Source of the DNA: Saccharicrinis sp050296935 | GTDB taxonomy: Bacteria; Bacteroidota; Bacteroidia; Bacteroidales; Marinilabiliaceae | NCBI GenBank assembly: GCA_050296935.1 | Contig: JBNKRV010000199.1 | Span: 1-5,806 of the forward strand | Length of the DNA: 5,806 nucleotides | Reading direction: 5' to 3' | Shown: in pieces, positions 1-5,791 of the stretch | Position numbering within the stretch: the first letter of the stretch is position 1 | Layout of the letters: each line of letters starts with the position of its first letter | Notes under the pieces: generated by a model | What the model was told of the DNA's origin: nothing | Databases searched by the model: none | The model's input: only the letters and a program-made list of their open reading frames with translations | Made by a program: the position numbers and the translations under genes

Positions 1-161
1 TGGAAACTTTATGATAGGACACATTGAACTCGCAAAATGCTCGTTTCATAATTTTCAGTTGAATCTCACTATTTATAGGCGGTCTGAAACAACGTTCTAT
101 CGAATACCTATATAATCTTGATTATATGAGATAAATCCAAAATTTTATGTCGAACTCAGGT
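1..161. mobile_element. Possible diverged copy of the ACCTGAG inverted-repeat element, cut by the window edge
   Basis: No convincing gene is seen in the first 250 bases. The right boundary of this stretch is a clear element end (141-161, listed separately). Further in, 65-91 matches the reverse complement of 5381-5407, the subterminal part of the 263-bp element, at 21 of 27 positions, including an unbroken TATTTATA core. The spacing to the end differs (70 bases here, about 23 in the intact element), so this copy would carry an insertion or be a different subtype. The other end is outside the window. The TIR is secure; that the whole stretch belongs to one element is inference. Confidence 0.4.
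141..161. repeat. Terminal inverted repeat of the ACCTGAG element family (right end)
   Basis: This 21-base stretch differs at a single base from 5600-5620, the right end of the intact element (ATGTCGAACT here, ATATCGAACT there). It is followed by TAGTA at 162-166, the same five bases that flank the copy at the purM stop codon, so TAGTA is the candidate target duplication here. The partner end lies left of the window. Confidence 0.8.
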
Positions 162-206
162 TAGTACAATTCATATCGCCTCACAGTAAAAAACACAACA
201 AAAAAA

Positions 207-231
207 CCTCCGGATAATCCGGAGTTTTTTT
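207..231 (-). terminator. Rho-independent terminator after pyrF, bidirectional in form
   Basis: A perfect 7-bp stem, CTCCGGA (208-214) with TCCGGAG (218-224), closes a 3-base loop. It is flanked by A6 at 201-206 and T7 at 225-231. Read on the minus strand, it lies 21 bases past the pyrF stop codon and ends in a U tract, so it would end the purM-prfA-pyrF transcript. The A tract on one side and T tract on the other would let it also stop transcription arriving from the left on the plus strand. Confidence 0.92.
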
Positions 232-252
232 AACCTTTGATATATATTTTTT

Positions 253-1080
253 TTAAATCAATCCTTTATCTTTTAATAATCCACTCATTTCGTGCTGAAC
301 TTCCTTAGCAGCTTCACCGGCTTTTATTGCAAAATCCTTTTCTGCACTTGCATAAATAATACCTCGCGAAGAATTCACTAATAATCCACATTTATCATTC
401 AATCCATTTTCAGCAACTTCCTGTAAACTACCTCCTTGAGCTCCAACACCTGGAACTAATAAAAAGTGATTTGGAATAATATCTCTGATTTCCTTTAACT
501 TCTCAGCTTTGGTAGCACCGACTACGTACATTAGGTTATCCTCCGTACCCCAGTCTTTCGACTTTTTAATTACTTTTTCAAAAAGTTTCTCATCATTTTC
601 AGTCACATACTGAAAATCAGCAGCTCCCTTATTAGATGTTAAAGCTAATAATATCACCCACTTATCAACGTATGTCATAAAAGGCTTTACTGAATCCTCC
701 CCCATATACGGAGCAACCGTTACAGAATCAAAATCCATGGTGTCGAAAAAGGCCTTTGCATACATATTTGATGTATTCCCGATATCCCCTCTTTTAGCAT
801 CTGCAATAATGAAAATATCAGGATAGTTATATCGGATATAATTGACTGTTTTCTCAAGACTATTCCATCCGGAAACCCCCATACTCTCGTAAAAAGCCAA
901 ATTAGGTTTATATGCAACAGTATATTCTTGTGTTGCATCTATAACCTCTTTGTTAAATGCAAAAAGCGGATCTGTAGTTTCTAATAAAAAACGCGGAATT
1001 TTATTTATGTCGGTATCCAGTCCTACACATAAGAAACTTTCCTTTTTCTTAATATTTTCAAATAATTCCTGAGAAGTCAT
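253..1080 (-). CDS. pyrF: Orotidine 5'-phosphate decarboxylase
   Basis: The product (275 aa) decarboxylates OMP to UMP, the last step of de novo UMP synthesis, in the cytosol. The catalytic Asp-x-Lys-x-x-Asp is in DAKRGDIGNTS at residues 94-104 (D94, K96, D99). Other family signatures are the N-terminal VGLD (19-22), AYKPN with K58, VGAT (187-190), PGVGAQGG (210-217) and the phosphate-binding region NSSRGI (236-241). The length and the IGNTS continuation place it in the longer 'type 2' bacterial PyrF group rather than the roughly 230-residue E. coli-like group. The ATG start gives the expected N-terminus; the upstream bases are AT-rich with no clear Shine-Dalgarno sequence, which is usual in Bacteroidota. 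It starts 35 bases after the prfA stop with no terminator between, so co-transcription with prfA is likely. No damage is visible. Confidence 0.97.
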   Translation of the reverse strand: MTSQELFENIKKKESFLCVGLDTDINKIPRFLLETTDPLFAFNKEVIDATQEYTVAYKPNLAFYESMGVSGWNSLEKTVNYIRYNYPDIFIIADAKRGDIGNTSNMYAKAFFDTMDFDSVTVAPYMGEDSVKPFMTYVDKWVILLALTSNKGAADFQYVTENDEKLFEKVIKKSKDWGTEDNLMYVVGATKAEKLKEIRDIIPNHFLLVPGVGAQGGSLQEVAENGLNDKCGLLVNSSRGIIYASAEKDFAIKAGEAAKEVQHEMSGLLKDKGLI

Positions 1081-1115
1081 ATCTTATAATTTAGTAATAT
1101 CTACAATAACCTGAA

Positions 1116-2201
1116 TTACAATTCACTCGCTTTTAAACGCTCGGCATTTTCCTCTACAATTAACCGATCAATTACCCCTTGCAAATCACCATCCATTACT
1201 GCGGGTAAATTATACAATGTAAAGTTAACACGATGGTCTGTAACCCTACCTTGGGGATAATTGTAGGTACGTATTTTCGCTGAACGGTCGCCTGTTGACA
1301 CCATTGTTTTTCTTTTAGAAGAAATGGCATCCAGATATTTCTGATATTCGAGGTTATATAATCGTGTCCTCAATTCAACCATAGCCTTATCAAGGTTTTT
1401 AAGCTGTGATTTCTGATCCTGACATGTTACAACAATCCCTGAAGGAATGTGAGTTAAACGAATAGCAGAATAAGTTGTATTTACCGACTGTCCACCAGGA
1501 CCTGAAGAACAATAGGTATCTTTACGAATATCCTCTTGCCTTAAATCGATATCAAACTCCTCGGCTTCAGGCAAAACCGCTACTGATGCAGCCGATGTAT
1601 GCACACGACCTTGAGTTTCCGTTTGCGGAACACGTTGTACCCGATGAACACCCGATTCATATTTAAGAATACCATAAACACCATCGCCAGTAACATTAAA
1701 CACAACCTCCTTATAACCACCAGATGTACCTTCACTCATATGAGTTACATCCACTTTCCAACCTTTTTTCTCGCAATATTTCGTGTACATACGAAATAAA
1801 TCACCTGCAAAGATACTCGCCTCATCACCGCCGGTACCAGCTCTGACTTCAACCACACAGTTTTTACCATCTTCAGGATCGGCAGGTATGAGCAGCAACT
1901 TAATTTCCTCTTCCATTTCCGGAAGTTTTTCTTCAAGTTCCTCAAGCTCCATCTTTGCCATTTCTCTCATCTCTGCATCATCCTCTTCCTTCAAAATTGT
2001 TTTGGCTTCCTTAATGGTATCTAATGCAGCTTTATATGTATCGTGAGCAACTACTACCCGCTCCAACTCTTTATATTCCTTATTGAGCTTGATATATTTC
2101 TTGGTATCTGCAATCACTTCCGGATCAGTAATCTGTTCAGATACTTCCTGAAATTTGATCACAACACCACCCAACATGTCTAACAATTTATTTTGGCTCA
2201 T
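1116..2201 (-). CDS. prfA: Peptide chain release factor 1 (RF1)
   Basis: The 361-aa product recognises UAA and UAG in the ribosomal A site and triggers peptide release. The N-terminal domain (about 1-110) is helical and acidic, with a coiled-coil-like Glu-rich stretch at 70-100. The codon-recognition domain carries the RF1 tripeptide as P-Q-T (192-194) inside VHRVQRVPQTETQGR; RF2 would have SPF at this site. The universal peptidyl-hydrolysis motif GGQ is at 236-238 within SSGPGGQSVNTT. The C-terminal GDRSAKIRTYNYPQGRVTDHR (304-324) is standard. Length matches the family (about 355-360). Only 35 bases separate it from pyrF, so they are probably one transcript. The upstream gap to purM is 184 bases and contains the 37-bp inverted-repeat insertion; I see no TAnnTTTG promoter box there, so expression may depend on readthrough from purM or on a promoter I cannot recognise. 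Confidence 0.98.
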   Translation of the reverse strand: MSQNKLLDMLGGVVIKFQEVSEQITDPEVIADTKKYIKLNKEYKELERVVVAHDTYKAALDTIKEAKTILKEEDDAEMREMAKMELEELEEKLPEMEEEIKLLLIPADPEDGKNCVVEVRAGTGGDEASIFAGDLFRMYTKYCEKKGWKVDVTHMSEGTSGGYKEVVFNVTGDGVYGILKYESGVHRVQRVPQTETQGRVHTSAASVAVLPEAEEFDIDLRQEDIRKDTYCSSGPGGQSVNTTYSAIRLTHIPSGIVVTCQDQKSQLKNLDKAMVELRTRLYNLEYQKYLDAISSKRKTMVSTGDRSAKIRTYNYPQGRVTDHRVNFTLYNLPAVMDGDLQGVIDRLIVEENAERLKASEL

Positions 2202-2349
2202 TCTGTTTCTTTATTTATTATAACACTTTAATTTAGATTTATTCAATATGCAATACAGATGGGGATCATTTCACCACCTATTCATTAATAACCATTTATA
2301 TAAATCCGGATAAAAGCATTGTTAAAATAATTTTATTATTGAATTAGTA

Positions 2350-2386
2350 ACCTGTGTTCGATTAAAATTTAATATCAAACTCAGGT
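2350..2386. mobile_element. 37-bp palindromic copy of the ACCTGAG element, at the purM stop codon
   Basis: Two diverged element ends face each other with almost nothing between. The left end starts ACCTGTGTTCGAT (12 of 13 matches to the consensus end) and the right end, reverse-complemented, starts ACCTGAGTTTGAT (also 12 of 13). The unit is flanked on both sides by TAGTA (2345-2349 and 2387-2391), a perfect 5-bp direct repeat consistent with target-site duplication. It could be an internal-deletion product of a longer element or a minimal form. In RNA it would fold into a 13-bp stem with one mismatch, but there is no U tract after it, so it is not a classical terminator. Confidence 0.75.
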
Positions 2387-3555
2387 TAGTAGGTAAATGT
2401 TCCAAACTCACTATTGATAGTAAGTTCTTTTTTATCACTTTCTTCACATCTCCCTACTATTTGAGCATCAATATTAAACGATTTGCTTATCTCAATTAAA
2501 TCGCTTGCAATTTCCTCTGGAACATACAGCTCCATTCGATGACCCATATTAAAAACTTTATACATTTCCTGCCAGTCGGTACCGGATTGCTCCTGTATTG
2601 TTTTAAACAATGGAGGAACCGGAAACATATTATCTTTAATAACATGCAGATTATCGACAAAATGAAGCACTTTTGTTTGAGCACCTCCGGAACAATGAAC
2701 CATACCATGAATCTGAGAACGGTATTTATCCAGCATTTTTTTAATTACAGGTGCATATGTTCGCGTTGGTGATAACACCAATTTACCCGCATCAATATCC
2801 ACACCTTGTATGGCATCCGTTAACTTAAGCCCTCCTGAATAAACTAAATCTGAAGGAACAGTCGGATCAAAACTTTCAGGGTATTTCTCAGCTAAATAAT
2901 TAGCAAAAACATCATGACGGGCAGAAGTTAATCCATTACTTCCCATTCCGCCATTGTATTCCTTTTCATAACTGGCAGTTCCGGATGAAGATAAACCTAC
3001 GATTACATCTCCCGGTTTAATATTATGATTACAAATCACATCTGAACGTTTCATTCTGCAAGTTACCGTAGAATCTACAATGATTGTTCGAACCAAATCT
3101 CCTACATCTGCAGTTTCCCCTCCAGTTGAATAAATAGAGATTCCCATTTCACGCAATTCTGATAACAATTCTTCCGTACCATTAATAATGGCTGAAATTA
3201 CGTCTCCAGGCACCAGATTTTTATTTCTACCGATGGTTGATGACACTAAAATATTATCGGTTGCTCCCACACATAATAAATCGTCCAGATTCATTATTAA
3301 CGCATCCTGTGCAATTCCCTTCCAAACCGAAATATCTCCTGTTTCTTTCCAATACAAATAGGCCAGCGAGGATTTTGTTCCTGCGCCATCAGCATGCATT
3401 ATATTGCAATAAGCTTCATCTCCACATAAAATATCGGGAATAATTTTACAGAATGCTTTGGGATATAATCCCTTATCAATATTTTTTATGGCGTTGTGTA
3501 CATCTTCTTTGGATGCAGAAACCCCTCTTTGATTGTACCTTGAATCAGAGCTCAC
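2386..3555 (-). CDS. purM: Phosphoribosylformylglycinamidine cyclo-ligase (AIR synthetase)
   Basis: PurM closes the imidazole ring, converting FGAM plus ATP to AIR in de novo purine synthesis (cytosolic dimer). Family landmarks are HADGAGTKSSLA (54-65), DALIMNLDDLLCVGA (84-98), STIGRN (106-111), the glycine-rich GGETADVGD (145-153), GLSSSGTAS (187-195), HCSGGAQTKVL (287-297) and NMGHRMELYV (336-345). It is 389 aa, longer than the roughly 345-aa E. coli enzyme and divergent in motif detail (HADGAGTK rather than TDGVGTK), which I recognise as the Bacteroidota form. The start is GTG (3553-3555); no ATG is available in frame upstream, and the familiar N-terminus SRYNQRGVSASKEDV begins five residues in. 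A promoter-like -7 box lies 30 bases upstream. The stop codon TAA is shared with a 37-bp element insertion: its last base is the first base of the element. Confidence 0.97.
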   Translation of the reverse strand: MSSDSRYNQRGVSASKEDVHNAIKNIDKGLYPKAFCKIIPDILCGDEAYCNIMHADGAGTKSSLAYLYWKETGDISVWKGIAQDALIMNLDDLLCVGATDNILVSSTIGRNKNLVPGDVISAIINGTEELLSELREMGISIYSTGGETADVGDLVRTIIVDSTVTCRMKRSDVICNHNIKPGDVIVGLSSSGTASYEKEYNGGMGSNGLTSARHDVFANYLAEKYPESFDPTVPSDLVYSGGLKLTDAIQGVDIDAGKLVLSPTRTYAPVIKKMLDKYRSQIHGMVHCSGGAQTKVLHFVDNLHVIKDNMFPVPPLFKTIQEQSGTDWQEMYKVFNMGHRMELYVPEEIASDLIEISKSFNIDAQIVGRCEESDKKELTINSEFGTFTY

Positions 3556-3584
3556 AGAATTGTTTTTTTATGAATTTCGGAGTA

Positions 3585-3592
3585 CAAAAGTA
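3585..3592 (-). promoter_or_regulatory. Probable -7 box of the purM promoter (TAnnTTTG type)
   Basis: On the minus strand this reads TACTTTTG, a full match to the Bacteroidota sigma-ABfr -7 consensus TAnnTTTG. It lies 30 bases upstream of the purM GTG, which would give a leader of roughly 25 nt. At the -33 position there is TTC (3611-3613), one base off the TTG consensus, with an 18-base spacer. I found no comparable box upstream of prfA or the lipoprotein gene. Confidence 0.6.
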
Positions 3593-3620
3593 ATATAAAT
3601 TTATCAGATAGAAGAATTCC

Positions 3621-3640
3621 GCCACGAGTTACCCTGTGGC
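3621..3640. other. Small inverted repeat between the lipoprotein gene and purM
   Basis: GCCAC (3621-3625) and GTGGC (3636-3640) form a 5-bp GC-rich stem around a 10-base loop. It lies just upstream of the proposed purM promoter and about 80 bases after the lipoprotein stop codon. No T tract follows on the minus strand, so it is not a standard terminator. It could be an operator for purM or chance. Confidence 0.3.
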
Positions 3641-3721
3641 AAAAATATGTTTTTCATTATTTGTTGTCTGACCGGGAGTTGTATTTACTAAATAATCAGG
3701 CGAAAAACCATATTAAATCAT

Positions 3722-5278
3722 CTATTCGATTACTTTTTTCATCGGTTTTTCCATTTCTACTTCAAATTCATAATCCTTATCATCAGTTTCACCTGAGGTA
3801 GAAAATTTTACTTTTTGATTTAAATACCCTTTTGCAGCCACAAGAAAAACATAATCTGTGTCAGGTTTCAATTTCACTTTAAACGTTCCATCCGCTGGTG
3901 CATTTATTTTTAAGGTAGTACCATCACTCCCTATTAACCGCAAATAGGCTCCCTGAACCACTTCCCCATTTTTGTTGAATATTTTACCGTTTAGTGAAAA
4001 ATTAAGTTTAGGAAGTATAAAACTATACAAATTATCAATCCCCTTGGAGCTACCTCTGGATGAAGAAAAAATACCTTCTTCGCTATCACCCTTAAAGACA
4101 ATACCAAAATCATCAGACGAACTATTAATCGGGGCTCCCATATTTACAACTTGCCATTCTCCATCCTCAACCTTACTGGCCTTAAAAATATCCAACCCCC
4201 CAAAACCAATATGTGTATCGGAGCTAAAGTACAATACTCCATCTTCCCGCACATATGGAAACATTTCATCTCCAGGTGTATTTATTGCTGATCCCATATT
4301 TACAGCCTCTCCCCAGCCTTGTCCTGTTTTCTCGGCATACCAGATATCCTTACCACCAAAGCCGCCATCTCTGTCGCTAACAAAATACAATATTTCACCA
4401 TCCGGAGCTATGGCTGGATGCGCCACAACCATACTATCCTCCCCTATTGTTATGGGCGAGGGTTCTGACCACTTACCACCAGTTCTTGAGCTGGTTAATA
4501 TCTCAGCTCCCATGGGTTTGGCATCATCATATTTACATCGTGTATAGTACAACATTTTACCATCAGCACTAACACAAGGCACTCCATCATCAACTTCTGA
4601 TAAATTAATGGGCTCCTCAAAAGCTTCTGGCTCCGACCACTCTCCTTTGGCATCAATCTTCGAGAAATAAAGAGAGGAGGTTCCCTGACCTGTGATTCTG
4701 TTTTTTCTCTTCTTTTTAGCTTCTGTACGCATAGAAGAAAATATGACATAATCATATTCATCTCCCACAAAAGCAGGCGAAAAGTCACTGAATTTACTAT
4801 TTAAACGTTTTAACTTATCTATCTGATATCTTTTTTCCTTCGGATCTTTTTGCAACATCATGCAGGATGCCAAACCTCTTTGAGCCCTGATATCTGCCGG
4901 AACTTCTTCTAAATACGCTTCGTATTCGGGAATCGCCTTATCAAGCTTTTCTGCCTTAAGATAACTTTCTGCCATATAATACCGTGCTTGTCTTTCCGGG
5001 TATTTATAGCGAACAGCCTTTGAATAGGCAGATGCGGCTTTGGTTGGCTTATTGGTTATCCGGTAACATTCTCCCATATAGTAGGAATATTCACCTTTGG
5101 AATATCGGTTTTTTTCTTTTGAGTACGCTCGTTTGTATAACTCTGCTGCCCTGGTATACTCCCCTATTTCAAAAGCTTTTTGAGCTTGCGAAACCCGTTT
5201 CCCACCAGAGCAACCATTCAATAAGACAATAACGAAAAATATAAAAATGGTATATATATATATTAAATAACTCTTCAT
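3722..5278 (-). CDS. TPR / PD40 propeller / carboxypeptidase-regulatory-like domain lipoprotein, without OmpA domain
   Basis: A 518-aa envelope protein. Residues 1-22 form a signal peptide with a hydrophobic core (IYTIFIFFVIVLL) ending in LLNG-C, giving lipidated Cys23; N at -2 is unusual for a lipobox. The residues after Cys (SGGKRVS) lack the acidic run of surface-export signals, so a periplasm-facing anchor is likely (inference). TPR-like helices occupy about 28-145 (QKAFEIGEYTRAAELYKRAY; AASAYSKAVRYK; AIPEYEAYLEEVP). PD40 propeller blades follow at about 165-420, with repeats such as APDGEILYFVSDRDGGFGGKDIWYA split across 291-315 and REDGVLYFSSDTHIGFGGLDIF at 344-365. A carboxypeptidase-regulatory-like beta-sandwich covers about 425-500. 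Many Bacteroidota proteins of this plan, PorE of the type IX secretion system among them, continue into an OmpA peptidoglycan-binding domain; this one stops at EMEKPMKKVIE. The function is unproven. It is monocistronic by appearance. Confidence 0.9.
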   Translation of the reverse strand: MKSYLIYIYTIFIFFVIVLLNGCSGGKRVSQAQKAFEIGEYTRAAELYKRAYSKEKNRYSKGEYSYYMGECYRITNKPTKAASAYSKAVRYKYPERQARYYMAESYLKAEKLDKAIPEYEAYLEEVPADIRAQRGLASCMMLQKDPKEKRYQIDKLKRLNSKFSDFSPAFVGDEYDYVIFSSMRTEAKKKRKNRITGQGTSSLYFSKIDAKGEWSEPEAFEEPINLSEVDDGVPCVSADGKMLYYTRCKYDDAKPMGAEILTSSRTGGKWSEPSPITIGEDSMVVAHPAIAPDGEILYFVSDRDGGFGGKDIWYAEKTGQGWGEAVNMGSAINTPGDEMFPYVREDGVLYFSSDTHIGFGGLDIFKASKVEDGEWQVVNMGAPINSSSDDFGIVFKGDSEEGIFSSSRGSSKGIDNLYSFILPKLNFSLNGKIFNKNGEVVQGAYLRLIGSDGTTLKINAPADGTFKVKLKPDTDYVFLVAAKGYLNQKVKFSTSGETDDKDYEFEVEMEKPMKKVIE

Positions 5279-5320
5279 ACTTAAATTTTACTTGAGAATG
5301 TAAAAATAGATAAATATAAT

Positions 5321-5345
5321 AAGGTATAAAAACGATTAATACCTT
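5321..5345. promoter_or_regulatory. Perfect 7-bp inverted repeat upstream of the lipoprotein gene
   Basis: AAGGTAT (5321-5327) and ATACCTT (5339-5345) are exact reverse complements separated by 11 AT-rich bases. They lie 43-67 bases upstream of the lipoprotein ATG and just short of the MITE-like element. The arrangement suits a dimeric repressor site or a leader hairpin. No regulator is known for it, and AT-rich DNA can yield such repeats by chance. Confidence 0.3.
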
Positions 5346-5357
5346 GGTTTATTATAT

Positions 5358-5620
5358 ACCTGAGTTCGATATAAAATTAATGGCTCAAATCGCTTATAAA
5401 TATTGAGTTTTAAGGAATGTTTGCGAAAGTATAGCGGGCTATGGCAAGCAAATATGACGCAGAAAATCGGTATTTATAAGTGACATTCATAGCTTTTCAG
5501 TAAATAATCGATTTACCGCTCTAAATTTTATCACCATAGCTCGCTATGTCTCAAAAATTTACATTGTAAATCAATCATTTACTGAATTTTGAGCTCGCTA
5601 ATTTTATATCGAACTCAGGT
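5358..5620. mobile_element. 263-bp MITE-like non-autonomous element, ACCTGAG family
   Basis: The first and last 22 bases (5358-5379 and 5599-5620) are perfect inverted repeats beginning ACCTGAGTTCGATATAAAAT. Similarity then continues with small differences through GCTCAAA on both sides. TATAT flanks both ends (5353-5357 and 5621-5625), consistent with a 5-bp target duplication, though the AT-rich context weakens this. There is no ORF of note inside. The interior is built of further inverted repeats: 5393-5402 with 5471-5480 (10 of 10), 5431-5444 with 5534-5547 (13 of 14), 5497-5516 with 5566-5585 (18 of 20), and a 14-base palindrome at 5535-5548. Two other copies of the ends occur in the window. 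The transposase that would move it is absent, and I cannot name its IS family. Confidence 0.85.
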
Positions 5621-5737
5621 TATATGGTAATTTAAAATAGTTTTTAGTATGAAACTCCCTTTGACATTAATCCGCAATATGCAAAAGAAATCCGGTTTTC
5701 AGAACAATAATTCTTCAGGGAAACACAGGATACCAAT

Positions 5738-5766
5738 AAAAAAGGCCATCTCAATAGAGACAGCCT
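5738..5766 (-). terminator. Rho-independent terminator of the gene entering from the right
   Basis: On the minus strand the stem is AGGC-UG-UCUC / GAGA-UG-GCCU around the loop UAUU, ten pairs in all including two G-U wobbles, then a run of T6. On the plus strand the two wobbles become C-A mismatches and there is no T tract, so the structure is direction-specific for minus-strand transcripts. It begins about 25 bases past the stop codon at 5792-5794. Confidence 0.85.
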
Positions 5767-5791
5767 GATTTTATAATATTCAATAAGAAAA

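Noticed and set aside
2..115. Plus-strand frame open from the window edge to a TAA at 113-115, just before the element end, possibly a transposase tail
   Set aside because: The 37 codons (ending YRRSETTFYRIPI) resemble no transposase I recognise, and part of the DNA aligns instead with the non-coding interior of the 263-bp element. It would only be worth revisiting with sequence to the left.
192..194. RF1 codon-recognition tripeptide read as PQT instead of the E. coli-type PAT (residue numbers of the prfA product, not bases)
   Set aside because: The consensus is PxT with a variable middle residue, so this is normal family variation and no sign of altered stop-codon use.
1107..1120. TAACCTGAATTA between prfA and pyrF, similar to the element end
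   Set aside because: Only the first six bases (ACCTGA) match without a gap, there is no partner end and no duplicated flank, and the prfA stop lies within it. Chance similarity is likely.
1783..2046. Plus-strand frame encoding a serine-rich stretch
   Set aside because: The serine run is the complement of Glu-rich codons in the RF1 N-terminal coiled coil, so it is an artefact of codon bias.
2202..2344. Possible small ORF on the minus strand (MIPICIAY) after a GGTGG sequence in the prfA leader
   Set aside because: It is eight codons long with no other support. The spacer otherwise shows only AT-rich sequence and no recognisable promoter or riboswitch.
3553..3555. GTG start of purM as a sign of a wrong start or damaged gene
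   Set aside because: The conserved N-terminus begins within five residues, no ATG lies in frame upstream, and a promoter box sits at a suitable distance, so GTG is an acceptable start.
3972..4547. Long plus-strand open frame of 191 codons
   Set aside because: It is antisense to the PD40 region of the lipoprotein gene, has Pro/Ser-rich content typical of a reverse-frame shadow, and matches no family I know.
5687..5700. Near-palindrome GAAATCCGGTTTTC in the spacer right of the element
   Set aside because: It matches 12 of 14 positions, has no second copy in the window, and no gene or promoter depends on it visibly.
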